This document shows, one piece after another, positions 5,848 through 14,196 of a stretch of DNA of 51,545 nucleotides (position 1 is its first letter; each line of letters opens with the position of its first letter). The stretch lies in assembly GCF_001180265.1 (NCBI RefSeq), contig NZ_CVSW01000107.1, positions 1-51,545 on the forward strand. The letters run 5' to 3'. Under the pieces are notes generated by a model. It was not told the DNA's origin. It did no database searches and worked only from the letters and a program-made list of their open reading frames with translations. The DNA is from Prochlorococcus marinus. Lineage in GTDB: Bacteria > Cyanobacteriota > Cyanobacteriia > PCC-6307 > Cyanobiaceae. Both the position numbers and the translations under genes were made by a program.

Positions 5848-7377
5848 ATGCCTTTAAGAGGACTGGCTAAAGCCAAGAACTTCACTTTGGGGCCAACCGC
5901 TCCAATGAAAACTTTTACTGAAAATATCCATGTACAAAATAAAGAATCACATAATCTTCGAAATTCTGGAAAGTCTCATAAATTAACCAACAATATCCAA
6001 AATGAAAAGCTTTTTAGGTACGAAAGCAAAATAAAAAGTGATTTTGACCAAATTGTTCCAACTCTAAAGGAAATTGCTCGAATTCAACATCACGAAGATT
6101 TTATAAACAAGGCTCAAAAAATATCAAGAAAAAATTTGGGAATAGATTTACCCATACATATATTAGATAAATCTTGGGTAAAACCTCTTGATATGAGAGC
6201 TTTATATGCATGGTGTGCTTTCAAACAACATGAGAAACTTAGCGACAATTTTTTTAACAATGATCCACTTGAAGGCGCTGCTGGAAGTAGTGATGCGAAA
6301 GACTTTGAAAATTTTCTCTTAGATTGTGGAATACATTTACTTGATATAACTCCTTGTTCAGATGGAAGATTAGCTCATTCGGTTGCTTATGTAATGAGAA
6401 TACCTTTTAGTTCAGTAAGAAGAAGATCCCATGCTGGAGCATTGTTCGATATTGAAAATACCGTTAATCGATGGGTAAAAACTGAACATAAAAGATATAG
6501 AGAGAATTTTCCTAATGAAGCTCATAAAGATACCAGATACTTAAAAGTTGTAACTTATCATTTTAGTTCAGTAGATCCTTTGCATCAGGGATGTGCAGCT
6601 CATGGGAGTAATGATGAGTTAGCTGCATCAGAAGGCAGAAATAAATTATATGCTTTCAAAGAGGCTGTAGAGAATAGCTTTTGCTGCGGAGCTTCTGTGG
6701 ATTTAATGTTAATTGGACTTGATACAGACACTGATTCATTAAAAATACATTTATCAACTAGCGATGGGGGTATAGATTTAGAAAAAACTATTTCTACATT
6801 AGAAATTTATAATTCAACAATAAATTTTTCAAAAGAGGATGCGGAAAGAGAAATTTGCCAGATAATTTCTAGGCAATCTTCAAAAGATAAACTCAGTGGA
6901 CTGGAAAAATTTACGTATAAATTAATTGTCAATAATATTTCTCAAATTGATTATGTTAAGAGTTTTTATAATGGTTCTTATGAAGATATTGGACATGCAG
7001 AGAGGTTTATTGGAGTTGGTATAGGTTTCAAAGAAGTACATCTCAGAAATTTAACTTATTTTGCTCATTTAGATACAGTCGAAGAAGGAGCTCCAGATTT
7101 AGATGTAGGAGTGAAGATTTTTACTGGATTAAATGTTTCTCAAGATCTACCTATTCCGGTAGTAATAAGATTTGATTACTCTGGCAAAGTACCCGGTGCA
7201 AAAGAGAGGGCAATCAATGATTGTGAAAGAGTTAATAATGCGATATCAATTAGATATAAAAATTTAGTTGATCAAGGTTTGTTGCATACTTGCTCTACTA
7301 TTAGAGATAGGGACAACATTCATTCCGCACAAATTATTGGAATGTCTTTAGATAAAAAAACAGAGGAGGCTCACTAA
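5848..7377 (+). CDS. csoS3: CsoSCA (CsoS3) carboxysomal beta-type carbonic anhydrase
   Basis: A 509-residue carbonic anhydrase that converts bicarbonate to CO2 inside the carboxysome, attached to the inner side of the shell or to RuBisCO. The catalytic domain keeps the expected zinc ligands Cys170 (in CSDGR), His238 (in TYHFSSVDP) and Cys249 (in HQGCAAHG), with the Asp172-Arg174 dyad. An N-terminal helical region (to about 150) and a degenerate C-terminal repeat domain surround it, as in the family. The N-terminal 50 residues are polar and probably disordered, the part that interacts with RuBisCO in related proteins. It is tightly coupled: 7 bases after csoS2 and 2 bases before csoS4A. Confidence 0.95.
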   Translation: MPLRGLAKAKNFTLGPTAPMKTFTENIHVQNKESHNLRNSGKSHKLTNNIQNEKLFRYESKIKSDFDQIVPTLKEIARIQHHEDFINKAQKISRKNLGIDLPIHILDKSWVKPLDMRALYAWCAFKQHEKLSDNFFNNDPLEGAAGSSDAKDFENFLLDCGIHLLDITPCSDGRLAHSVAYVMRIPFSSVRRRSHAGALFDIENTVNRWVKTEHKRYRENFPNEAHKDTRYLKVVTYHFSSVDPLHQGCAAHGSNDELAASEGRNKLYAFKEAVENSFCCGASVDLMLIGLDTDTDSLKIHLSTSDGGIDLEKTISTLEIYNSTINFSKEDAEREICQIISRQSSKDKLSGLEKFTYKLIVNNISQIDYVKSFYNGSYEDIGHAERFIGVGIGFKEVHLRNLTYFAHLDTVEEGAPDLDVGVKIFTGLNVSQDLPIPVVIRFDYSGKVPGAKERAINDCERVNNAISIRYKNLVDQGLLHTCSTIRDRDNIHSAQIIGMSLDKKTEEAH

Positions 7378-7379
7378 TT

Positions 7380-7631
7380 ATGTTAATTTGCAAAGTATTA
7401 AAACCACTTGTTTCTACCAATAGGATTCCTGGTTTTGAACATAAACATCTGCAGGTTGTATTAGATGGTTCTTCTAATAAAGTTGCAGTTGATGCTGTTG
7501 GCTGTAAGCCAGGAGATTGGGTTATTTGTGTTGGAAGTTCTGCAGCTAGGGAAGCAGCGGGAAGTAAATCTTATCCAAGCGATTTAACAATTGTCGGAAT
7601 AATTGATCATTGGGATCCTGACAAGACATAA
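7380..7631 (+). CDS. csoS4A: CsoS4A carboxysome vertex protein (BMV pentamer)
   Basis: An 83-residue EutN/CcmL-family protein whose pentamers close the twelve vertices of the icosahedral shell. MLICKVLKPLVSTNRIPGFEHKHLQVV, VDAVGCKPGDWVICVGSSAAREA and the C-terminal DLTIVGIIDHWD are the family signatures. Its ATG is 2 bases after the csoSCA stop, and a GAGGAGG ribosome binding site lies inside the csoSCA 3' end, so translation is coupled. A paralogue, csoS4B, follows. Vertex proteins are needed in few copies, consistent with a place late in the operon. Confidence 0.95.
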   Translation: MLICKVLKPLVSTNRIPGFEHKHLQVVLDGSSNKVAVDAVGCKPGDWVICVGSSAAREAAGSKSYPSDLTIVGIIDHWDPDKT

Positions 7632-7634
7632 AAA

Positions 7635-7640
7635 AGGAGG
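7635..7640 (+). promoter_or_regulatory. Shine-Dalgarno AGGAGG that decides a GTG start for csoS4B
   Basis: AGGAGG ends 9 bases before the GTG at 7650 and 18 bases before the ATG at 7659. The spacing supports the GTG start, giving MEIMKVLGKM. Confidence 0.7.
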
Positions 7641-7649
7641 ATATAAATT

Positions 7650-7898
7650 GTGGAAATTATGAAGGTCCTAGGAAAAATGGTATGCACTCAAAGAGTCGCA
7701 GGCTTAGGTCATATGAATTTACGAATTTTAGAAAATAATAAAGGAAAGAAATTAGTTGCTGTTGATCCTGTTGGCGCTAGAGAAGGTAATTGGGTTTTTA
7801 CTGCTAGTGGCTCTGCTGCGAGATTTGCATGCCCTAACCCAGAAGTTCAAACCGATTTAACTATTGGAGGTATTATTGATTATTGGGAGAATGACTGA
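7650..7898 (+). CDS. csoS4B: CsoS4B carboxysome vertex protein (BMV pentamer)
   Basis: An 82-residue paralogue of CsoS4A with the same fold: MKVLGKMVCTQRVAGLGHMNLRIL, VDPVGAREGNWVFTASGSAARFA and TDLTIGGIIDYWEND. It also forms vertex pentamers of the alpha-carboxysome. I chose the GTG at 7650 because a full AGGAGG lies 9 bases upstream; starting at the ATG at 7659 would lose three residues. It is 18 bases after csoS4A. After its stop comes a 73-base gap with an ATAAGCTTAT palindrome before the assembly-factor gene. Confidence 0.94.
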   Translation: MEIMKVLGKMVCTQRVAGLGHMNLRILENNKGKKLVAVDPVGAREGNWVFTASGSAARFACPNPEVQTDLTIGGIIDYWEND

Positions 7899-7910
7899 GT
7901 ACTTAACTAA

Positions 7911-7920
7911 ATAAGCTTAT
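7911..7920 (+). promoter_or_regulatory. ATAAGCTTAT palindrome between csoS4B and the acRAF gene
   Basis: A perfect 10-bp palindrome of the same ATAAG/CTTAT half-sites seen upstream of csoS1, here without a spacer. It lies 52-61 bases before the ATG at 7972. TATAGT at about 7939-7944 could be a -10. It may mark an internal promoter that is co-regulated with the operon; at this AT content a chance occurrence is possible. Confidence 0.3.
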
Positions 7921-7971
7921 AGAGAAACTTTGTTGAATGTATAGTGTAATTAATCCTGAATAAAGAATTTA

Positions 7972-8211
7972 ATGTGGAACAAAAGAGAATCACCCTTGAG
8001 GATTGAAAAAAGATTTGAATTTGAGGAATACTCAAAAATAAGTAAATTCATGGGAAAAATTGAGCAATTATGTAAAAAAAAGGATATCTATCCAAATATC
8101 AGTTTTGGTAAGAATTTTGTAAGTCTTTCAATATTTTTAGAAAATAAAGAAATATCTAGTAAAGAAAAAGACTTTTCAACGGATATAGATAATTTTTATT
8201 TAGAAGATTAA
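7972..8211 (+). CDS. acRAF: pterin-4a-carbinolamine dehydratase-like RuBisCO assembly factor
   Basis: A 79-residue protein matching the alpha-carboxysome RuBisCO assembly factor family, a degenerate pterin carbinolamine dehydratase (PCD-like) fold encoded next to cso operons. The region SPLRIEKRFEFEEYSKISKFMGKIEQLCKKKDIYPNIS is split here as SPLRIEKRFEFEEY followed by a helix and then YPNISFGKNFVSLSIF, the PCD-like beta strand. No catalytic PCD motif is evident, in line with a chaperone role. It follows csoS4B by 73 bases, more than other late cso genes, so it may have its own promoter. It converges with a small DUF gene 5 bases on. Family recognition is by pattern and context. Confidence 0.78.
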   Translation: MWNKRESPLRIEKRFEFEEYSKISKFMGKIEQLCKKKDIYPNISFGKNFVSLSIFLENKEISSKEKDFSTDIDNFYLED

Positions 8212-8216
8212 ATCTC

Positions 8217-8444
8217 TTAATAATTATTGGGCTTAGCAATATCTCTTTTGATTAAAGCCATTAAATATGTAGGAGCTTTATATCTTCCTGGCAGGCACCT
8301 ATTTAGAGTTTCTAGATGCCCCCAGCACACTGTCTTTTCTATATCTTTAACTGAATTACCTTTTAAAATTAATAGTCTTAGAGCTTTACAAAATAAAGGA
8401 TACCCTGCTTCTAATTCATCTATATTGAGCTTTGCTGCTGACAT
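8217..8444 (-). CDS. Small conserved cyanobacterial protein, probably DUF3136 family
   Basis: A 75-residue soluble protein of unknown function. I recognise the pattern LNIDELEAGYPLFCKALRLL, then CWGHLETLNRCLPGRYKAP and YLMALIKRD as that of a short protein conserved in marine cyanobacteria (DUF3136 as I recall it). Two cysteines flank the central CLPGRYK motif; no membrane segment or signal is visible. It converges with the acRAF gene (5-base gap) and is followed on the other side by an 85-base gap to ridA. An overlapping plus-strand frame at 8227-8451 is its shadow, as the conserved motif reads only on the minus strand. Confidence 0.75.
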   Translation of the reverse strand: MSAAKLNIDELEAGYPLFCKALRLLILKGNSVKDIEKTVCWGHLETLNRCLPGRYKAPTYLMALIKRDIAKPNNY

Positions 8445-8529
8445 AGACTAAAGATGGATAATCAATTAATAATCTATACAAATATGGTGCAGATTTGGAT
8501 CAAATTTCAAATTTCTCAATAATTAGAAA

Positions 8530-8922
8530 TTAATCTAGAAATGCAACGCAATCTATCTCAACTAAAACTCCTTTTGGTAGAGATGAAACTTCCACACATG
8601 CCCTTGCAGGAGGATTTTCTATATTAAAAAAATCACTATATATTTCATTAACAATTTTAAAATTACTAAGATCAGTTAAGTAAATAGTTGTTTTTATTAC
8701 ATCCTCAATTTTTGCTCCACCAGCTTTAAGAACTGCTGCGAGATTTTTTAAAACTTGAATAGTTTCTTTCTCAATATTCCCCAAACATGTTATTTCATTT
8801 AAAGCTGGGTCTATAGCAATTTGGCCAGAACAATAGATAAAACCCCCAGCTTTTATTGCTTGATTATAAGGTCCTACTGGATCTGGAGCATTTGATGTTT
8901 TGATTACTTGTTTGGAGGACAT
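8530..8922 (-). CDS. ridA: RidA/YjgF family enamine/imine deaminase
   Basis: A 130-residue RidA protein. The family hydrolyses reactive 2-aminoacrylate and other enamines released by PLP enzymes, protecting branched-chain and other pathways. Signatures include APDPVGPYNQAIKAGGFIYCSGQIAIDP, NLAAVLKAGGAKIEDVIKTTIYL and the C-terminal PPARACVEVSSLPKGVLVEIDCVAF, which carries the conserved Arg and the Glu of the active pocket. The protein works as a trimer with active sites between subunits. It lies 24 bases downstream of gloB on the same strand, so the two probably form a small detoxification operon. Confidence 0.93.
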   Translation of the reverse strand: MSSKQVIKTSNAPDPVGPYNQAIKAGGFIYCSGQIAIDPALNEITCLGNIEKETIQVLKNLAAVLKAGGAKIEDVIKTTIYLTDLSNFKIVNEIYSDFFNIENPPARACVEVSSLPKGVLVEIDCVAFLD

Positions 8923-8946
8923 TTGTTTTAGTCGATACCTATCTAT

Positions 8947-9687
8947 TTAAACCCATAAATCTTTATTTGCTCTTAAAAAAGTAAACTCTTCTAAATTTTT
9001 TGCTCTTAAGAAAAGGTTTATTTTCATCTCTTCATCTAGCATAAATGGAATTGTCAATTCATTAAGAGAGAGTTTTGTTTCAACTTCCGAAAGTTTATTT
9101 TTTATATCTTGATCTTTAGGCTTGAGATTTAATGCCCATAACATATTTGCCTTAGTATATTCATGAGCACAATATATTAGAGTGTTTTTTGGTAGTGATT
9201 TTATTCTTTCTAGTGAAGAATACATTTGTTGATAAGTTCCTTCAAAAATTCTTCCACAGCCTCCAGAAAATAATGTATCACCAATAAAAAGAACAGGATT
9301 CTCCCCACTCAAAAAAAAGGCAATATGCGAGCTTGTATGCCCTAATACTTCAATTATTTTTACTTCTTCACCTAAGATATTTAAAGTTTCTCCGTCCTCT
9401 ACAGATACATTTTGAAAAGGTATTCGCTTTTTTTCTTTGTAAGAAGCAACCACATTTACATTTGGCCATTTTTCAATAAGATACTTTGTTCCTCCAATAT
9501 GGTCAGTATGATGATGAGTTTGCAAAATAGCTTTTAAGTGAAGATTGTTTTCATCTATATATTTAATTACTGGTTCGTGCACAGATGGATCTACAACTAC
9601 AACGGATTGATCTTTTACCCACAACCAAATAACGTTATCACTTAAAACTCTGATTGCTATTATATTTCGAGCTTTATTAAATTCCAT
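8947..9687 (-). CDS. gloB: Hydroxyacylglutathione hydrolase (glyoxalase II)
   Basis: A 246-residue metallo-beta-lactamase-fold thioesterase that hydrolyses S-D-lactoylglutathione to D-lactate and glutathione, the second step of methylglyoxal detoxification. The metal motif THHHTDH is at residues 57-63; further ligands are in [24 protein letters not shown] and YCAHEYT, all as in glyoxalase II. The C-terminal helical region that binds glutathione is present though the length is slightly under the usual 250-260. It starts 40 bases from the divergent hisG and is followed by ridA. The presence of glutathione reductase and a GST in this window fits a glutathione-based physiology. Confidence 0.92.
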   Translation of the reverse strand: MEFNKARNIIAIRVLSDNVIWLWVKDQSVVVVDPSVHEPVIKYIDENNLHLKAILQTHHHTDHIGGTKYLIEKWPNVNVVASYKEKKRIPFQNVSVEDGETLNILGEEVKIIEVLGHTSSHIAFFLSGENPVLFIGDTLFSGGCGRIFEGTYQQMYSSLERIKSLPKNTLIYCAHEYTKANMLWALNLKPKDQDIKNKLSEVETKLSLNELTIPFMLDEEMKINLFLRAKNLEEFTFLRANKDLWV

Positions 9688-9689
9688 TG

Positions 9690-9701
9690 TTGACTTAGAA
9701 T
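9690..9701 (+). promoter_or_regulatory. Candidate hisG promoter element
   Basis: TTGACT (9690-9695) is directly joined to TAGAAT (9696-9701), a 5/6 match to a -10 box. This would place the start near 9708, about 20 bases before the hisG ATG. The arrangement resembles TTGAC-TTATAAG before csoS1 and TTGAC-TATAAG before the sigma gene. Normal -35 spacing is not met, so only the -10 part is likely functional as a core promoter element. Confidence 0.3.
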
Positions 9702-9727
9702 GAAGAATCTTTGAGAAAAATTGATCT

Positions 9728-10366
9728 ATGTTTACTATAGCTTTACCAAAAGGAGCTCTGTTAAAAGATTCAATTTCAACCTTTAAAAGAGCTGGATTAG
9801 ATTTTTCTGACGCGTTAAAGGAAGATAATAGATCATTAACCTTTGAGTCAAATTGTAAACGGGCTAAAGCTTTGTTAGTAAGGAATGGAGATGTTCCTGT
9901 TTATGTGAGTTATGGTCAGGCTGATTTGGGTATTGTTGGATATGATGTTTTACGCGAATCTGAATTAAAAGTCGCAAAGTTATTGGATTTGAGGTTTGGG
10001 GGTTGTTATATGTCCTTGGCGGTTAAGAAAAATAGCAATTATTCCAAACCAACTGATCTCCCAGCTAATTGTAAAGTGGCAAGTAAATTTACGAAAACAG
10101 CAAGATACTATTTTGATCAATTAAATATCCCTGTAGAAATAGTTCATTTAACAGGATCAGTCGAGCTTGGTCCTATTACAGGGATGGCAGAGGCAATAAT
10201 TGATTTGGTGGCAACTGGAAAGACTCTTAAGGAGAATGGTTTAATTAAAATAGATGATCTTTTCTACTCGACTGCAAGACTAATTGGAAATCCTTTATCT
10301 ATGAGGTTAGATGGTAAACATCTCAGAGATACAATTTTATCAATAGAATCTAATAATGTTAAATAG
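9728..10366 (+). CDS. hisG: ATP phosphoribosyltransferase, short form
   Basis: A 212-residue HisG that couples ATP with PRPP in the first step of histidine synthesis. [33 protein letters not shown] and the PRPP loop [29 protein letters not shown] segment (here [18 protein letters not shown]) are typical. At 212 residues it lacks the C-terminal regulatory domain of the long form, so it should need a HisZ partner, which is not in this window. In front of it, a TTGACT-TAGAAT element (9690-9701) may hold its -10. The ABC exporter gene follows by 12 bases, so they may be co-transcribed. Confidence 0.94.
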   Translation: MFTIALPKGALLKDSISTFKRAGLDFSDALKEDNRSLTFESNCKRAKALLVRNGDVPVYVSYGQADLGIVGYDVLRESELKVAKLLDLRFGGCYMSLAVKKNSNYSKPTDLPANCKVASKFTKTARYYFDQLNIPVEIVHLTGSVELGPITGMAEAIIDLVATGKTLKENGLIKIDDLFYSTARLIGNPLSMRLDGKHLRDTILSIESNNVK

Positions 10367-10378
10367 AAGAATAGTTTA

Positions 10379-12172
10379 ATGTTTAATGATTTTAGAAGGA
10401 TTAAAAAGTTAGGTAAATATTTAACTAAAGATAAAAAAACAATCTATTTAATCTTGATAGTTTTGTTACCTGTTTCTTTTTCTGGAGCTATTCAACCACT
10501 ATTAGTAGGTCAAGCAATTACTATTCTTAAAAACGAAAGTACAGATGTCTGGCTTAGTAAAACTTTCTTTGGGCAGTCAATAAATGCAATAATCTTAACT
10601 TTGCTGATTACTGTTCTGCTTAGGTTGTTTTTGCAAGGATACCAAACTTACAATATCCAAGCTGTGGGGCAAAGATTAACTGCAAGGATAAGAAGAGAAC
10701 TTTTTGATCATTCAATATCTTTGTCTCTTAAGTATCACGATAAAATGCCTGTTGGGAAATTATTAACGAGATTAACCAATGACGTTGATGCTTTAGCCGA
10801 GGTTTTTGGTAGTGGAGCAGTGGGCGTAATTGCTGATTTTGTAAGTTTAATAGTCATTTCATTGACGATGCTTTCAATTGATCGAGGACTTGCAATTTTA
10901 TTACTACTAACTCAAATCCCAGTTTCATATTTCATTATTTGGCTTCAAAAACGTTATCGAAAGGCTAATTATCAAGTAAGGGAGGAATTATCCCAACTCA
11001 ACTCTGATTTTCAGGAGAATCTTCAAGGTCTTGAAGTAGTTCAGATGTTCAGAAGGGAGTCTTTAAATAGCAAGAAATTCTCCAATACCGGAGTTGCTTA
11101 CAAGAAAGCAGTAAATGGAACAATATTTTATGACAGTAGCATTTCAGCATTCATAGAATGGATTTCACTTGCAGCAGTTTCCTTAGTTTTAGCAGTGGGA
11201 GGGTATCTCGTTACTTCTGGAAATATTGGTTTAGGAACATTAACAACTTTTATATTATATTCCCAAAGACTTTTTGAACCTTTAAGACAGCTTGCAGAAA
11301 GATTTACTCAGATTCAAGGAGGTCTTACTGCTGTTGAGAGGATAAATGAATTATTGGATGTAGAAATTCAGATTAAAGACTCTATTACCTCAAAGTATTT
11401 TTCAAAATATTCTCAAAATGCTAAAAAGCAATTTAAAGGTAAGATTGAATTTAAGAATGTTAATTTTTTCTACAAAGAAGGGGAAGATATTTTAAGGGAT
11501 TTATCTTTTTTGATTAATCCTGGAGAGCATGTAGCTTTTGTTGGCCCAACTGGTTCTGGTAAAACAACCATAATTAGATTGTTATGTAGATTGTATGAAC
11601 CTCAATCAGGACAAATTTTAATAGATGATATAGATATAAAAGATATTCCTATAGCAACCCTTAGAAATATGTTAGGGGTAGTTTTGCAAGATACCTTTAT
11701 CTTTAGCGGAAATGTTGCAGATAATTTGAAACTTAATTCCAACATAGACAATCTTGAATTAGAAAATCTTTGTAAAGAATTAGGATTAAATAGCTTGTTA
11801 AAAAAATTACCAGATGGTTTGAACACTTTTCTCAGAGAAAGAGGGGGAAACCTCTCTTCTGGAGAGAGACAACTTCTTTCAGTAGCTCGAGTTGCGATTA
11901 GAAATCCTATTATTTTGATAATGGATGAAGCCACGGCATTTATGGATCCCTCTACTGAAGCTACATTGCAGAAAGATCTTGAAAGAATTCTTACAAAGAG
12001 AACAGCATTAGTAATAGCTCACAGACTAGCAACTATTGAAAATAGTGATAAGATTTTAGTCTTAAAAGGTGGATCATTAGTTGAGGAGGGTACGCATGAC
12101 GAATTGAGAGAGAAAAAGGGTTTGTATTTCCAGCTCTCTGAGCTTCAACAAAAGGGATTTGCGAATTTTTAA
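10379..12172 (+). CDS. ABC exporter, fused permease and ATPase (MsbA/MdlB type)
   Basis: A 597-residue half-transporter that would dimerise in the inner membrane. The first 330 residues hold about six membrane segments, with the family loop around YHDKMPVGKLLTRLTNDVDALAE. The ATPase domain has Walker A GPTGSGKT at 389-396, Q-loop around VVLQDTFIFSGN, signature LSSGE at 492-496, Walker B ILIMDEA with Glu517, and an H-loop in VIAHRLATI. Such exporters move lipids, peptides or drugs; the substrate cannot be deduced here. The stop overlaps the start of the GNAT gene by one base (TAATG), indicating translational coupling. hisG lies 12 bases upstream. Confidence 0.9.
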   Translation: MFNDFRRIKKLGKYLTKDKKTIYLILIVLLPVSFSGAIQPLLVGQAITILKNESTDVWLSKTFFGQSINAIILTLLITVLLRLFLQGYQTYNIQAVGQRLTARIRRELFDHSISLSLKYHDKMPVGKLLTRLTNDVDALAEVFGSGAVGVIADFVSLIVISLTMLSIDRGLAILLLLTQIPVSYFIIWLQKRYRKANYQVREELSQLNSDFQENLQGLEVVQMFRRESLNSKKFSNTGVAYKKAVNGTIFYDSSISAFIEWISLAAVSLVLAVGGYLVTSGNIGLGTLTTFILYSQRLFEPLRQLAERFTQIQGGLTAVERINELLDVEIQIKDSITSKYFSKYSQNAKKQFKGKIEFKNVNFFYKEGEDILRDLSFLINPGEHVAFVGPTGSGKTTIIRLLCRLYEPQSGQILIDDIDIKDIPIATLRNMLGVVLQDTFIFSGNVADNLKLNSNIDNLELENLCKELGLNSLLKKLPDGLNTFLRERGGNLSSGERQLLSVARVAIRNPIILIMDEATAFMDPSTEATLQKDLERILTKRTALVIAHRLATIENSDKILVLKGGSLVEEGTHDELREKKGLYFQLSELQQKGFANF

Positions 12173-12702
12173 TGATTTTTAGGAACCAAGGGTCATCAAT
12201 AAAAAAATCAAAGAATTTATCTAAAGATGAACTTTTAGATATCTACGGTTTAAATTCTTATGAATTCACTCAAAAAAATAAAAATGAAATTTTTGTATGT
12301 AGTAAAAGTAAAGAGTTAGATCTAATAGAGCTAGATCAACTTTTGCAAACTGTTGGTTGGAGCAGGCGACCAATAAGGCGAGTTAAAAAAGCTTTGGATT
12401 TTAGTATTTTGGTGGTTGGATTGTGGCGTCATGATAATAAATTTCCAAGGTTAGTAGGTTTTGCGAGATGTACTGGTGATGGAATTCTAGAAGCAACAGT
12501 GTGGGATGTAGCCGTTAATCCTGTTTATCAAGGATTAGGTTTGGGGAAAGAGTTAATGAAATATATTCTTAAAGAATTAAAAAATATTGGTATTTCAAAG
12601 GTTACTCTTTTTGCCGATGCGGAAGTTGTTGAATTTTATAAAAGACAAGGTTGGATATTAGAACCAAGAGGCTCTAAATGTGCTTTTTGGTATGCAAATT
12701 AA
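12172..12702 (+). CDS. GNAT family N-acetyltransferase
   Basis: A 176-residue acetyl-CoA-dependent acetyltransferase. The GNAT core is clear from about residue 60: GWSRRPIRRVKKAL, VGLWRH, LVGFARCTGDG, the beta4 strand WDVAVNPVYQGLGLGKELM with the Q-x-x-G-x-G acetyl-CoA loop, and a C-terminal VVEFYKRQGWI. The first 55 residues are polar and not conserved. It resembles the cyanobacterial and plastid GNATs related to plant NSI/GNAT proteins, so protein lysine or N-terminal acetylation is possible but unproven. It is coupled to the ABC exporter by a TAATG overlap and abuts the convergent glycosyltransferase with no gap. Confidence 0.88.
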   Translation: MIFRNQGSSIKKSKNLSKDELLDIYGLNSYEFTQKNKNEIFVCSKSKELDLIELDQLLQTVGWSRRPIRRVKKALDFSILVVGLWRHDNKFPRLVGFARCTGDGILEATVWDVAVNPVYQGLGLGKELMKYILKELKNIGISKVTLFADAEVVEFYKRQGWILEPRGSKCAFWYAN

Positions 12703-13386
12703 TTATTTTTTGTAGTAGTCAAAATATATAGATTTTGTCGATTCACCTTTTAACCATCTTCTTCTAAAGTTCCAATTCTTAAGTGATTGCAGAAAAATAT
12801 TAGTTTTTTCCCATTTTCTTGAACTTGTGCAAATAGGAATATTTAGCTGCTTTAAATCTTTTTTATTTTTTAATCTCATTAAAAAATCTACATCCTCCAT
12901 TAAAGGAATTTTTCTAAATCCATTATTCTTAAGATAAGTAGATCTATGGATTATTAACCCTTGGTCTCCATATGGCTGTTTAAAATATTGGCTTCTTAAA
13001 TTAACAAAAAATTCTAGGACTCTGTAAATTATCTTTTTATCGTTAATTTTAAATTTAAAAAAATATATGTAATTTTTGTCTTCTTTTAAAATTGATTTTA
13101 TTTTGATAAACCAATTTTGAGTTAATCGGGTGTCTGCGTGTAAAAATATAAGCCATTCTTCTTTTGAATTATTAGCACCAATATCTAATTGCAATCCTCT
13201 ATTTCTTTCTTTAGATTTATATATTTTCGCTCCATAAATTTTCGCTATATCAATAGTTCTGTCTCTACTTCCACAGTCAACAATAACAATCTCTCCCTCT
13301 TTCTCAATGATCGACAGGTCTGAAAGCAATAATGGCAAATTATTGGCTTCATCGATAGTTGGAATAATAATTGAAATTTTAGACAA
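12703..13386 (-). CDS. TIGR04283 family glycosyltransferase (arsenosugar-associated)
   Basis: A 227-residue GT2-fold glycosyltransferase. It opens with ISIIIPTIDEANNLPLLLSDL, then VDCGSRDRTIDIAKIYGA and the metal-binding FLHADTRL, followed by YGDQGLIIHRSTYLKNNGF and PLMEDVDFLMRLKN. This arrangement matches the TIGR04283 group, found beside TIGR04282 proteins and in many genomes near arsenic methylation and arsenosugar genes. A role in forming arsenosugars or another small glycoside is therefore inferred. It sits 5 bases downstream of the TIGR04282-like gene, giving a two-gene operon. No arsM or radical-SAM partner is in the window. Confidence 0.85.
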   Translation of the reverse strand: MSKISIIIPTIDEANNLPLLLSDLSIIEKEGEIVIVDCGSRDRTIDIAKIYGAKIYKSKERNRGLQLDIGANNSKEEWLIFLHADTRLTQNWFIKIKSILKEDKNYIYFFKFKINDKKIIYRVLEFFVNLRSQYFKQPYGDQGLIIHRSTYLKNNGFRKIPLMEDVDFLMRLKNKKDLKQLNIPICTSSRKWEKTNIFLQSLKNWNFRRRWLKGESTKSIYFDYYKK

Positions 13387-13391
13387 GTTGC

Positions 13392-14027
13392 TTACTTTCT
13401 TTTTTCAATATCAATTATTGTATCTATATCTATTTTGTTATTTAAAAACTTATATTTTATTTCTGTAGAGGTGAAATTATCAATTGTATTTTGAAGAACA
13501 TTTTCTTTACTCCACTTAATATTAATAAAAGGTAAATACAGATGTTTTGAGATTATTTTGCCTGATAATCCAATAAGCCAATAACCTCCATCATCTGATG
13601 GCCCTAATATAAGATCATTTTGCTTAAGCTCTCTGATAGTACTAAATAAATCTAAAGGGCATAAATCAGGCAGGTCAGTTCCAATAAAAATAATGTTTTC
13701 GATCTTATTTTTAATACAAAATTTTTTGTTAATGATTATTTGCCTTTTCATTTTCTCTCCCAAACAGCCTTTGCCTTGTAAATTAAACTTTTTAATTCCT
13801 AATTCTCTAGACCATCTTCTACAATTTTTTTTTCCTAAACCAGATATAGCTAAAGAAATGTCAATTAGTTTAATTTTTTGAAGAGATTTTACTACTGAAA
13901 TAGTATGGTTGGTCATCACACTTTGTATTTTTGCAGAATTACTTTTACCTATATCTTTCGCTAATCTTGTTTTACATCTTCCAAAACCATGCCATTTTGC
14001 CATGATAATAAGCAATGCTCTATCCAA
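13392..14027 (-). CDS. TIGR04282/DUF2064 family glycosyltransferase-like protein
   Basis: A nucleotidyl/glycosyltransferase-fold protein with GRCKTRLAKDIG near the N-terminus, FIGTDLPDLCPLDL (DxP metal site) and GPSDDGGYWLIGL, the signature of TIGR04282/DUF2064. It pairs with the TIGR04283 gene downstream. The frame is open to an ATG at 14168, but that would add 47 basic, hydrophobic residues absent from the family and leave only 28 bases for the dnaA promoter. A TTG at 14027 gives MDRALLIIMAKWHGFGRCK and 211 residues, close to family size, so I favour it; no clear ribosome binding site decides this. Function in arsenosugar synthesis is inferred from family naming. Confidence 0.8.
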   Translation of the reverse strand: MDRALLIIMAKWHGFGRCKTRLAKDIGKSNSAKIQSVMTNHTISVVKSLQKIKLIDISLAISGLGKKNCRRWSRELGIKKFNLQGKGCLGEKMKRQIIINKKFCIKNKIENIIFIGTDLPDLCPLDLFSTIRELKQNDLILGPSDDGGYWLIGLSGKIISKHLYLPFINIKWSKENVLQNTIDNFTSTEIKYKFLNNKIDIDTIIDIEKRK

Positions 14028-14196
14028 TACTTCAACTAGATTTATGATAATTATAAGTCTATAAAAAATATAAAATTTTTTCTTGCTACATTTAGATACG
14101 GCTTTGTTAAGTAATTTTAAATTTGTCGTGATCTTGTGATTTGTTAATGGCCAATTATTAAATTCCAACTAGATTAATAATCTAGAGAATAAAATT

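Noticed and set aside
8227..8451. Plus-strand frame opposite the DUF3136-like gene
   Set aside because: The conserved CLPGRYK pattern is only on the minus strand.
14028..14196. Origin of replication next to dnaA
   Set aside because: I saw no cluster of TTATCCACA-like boxes here; dnaN is not adjacent, and the space is explained by promoters.
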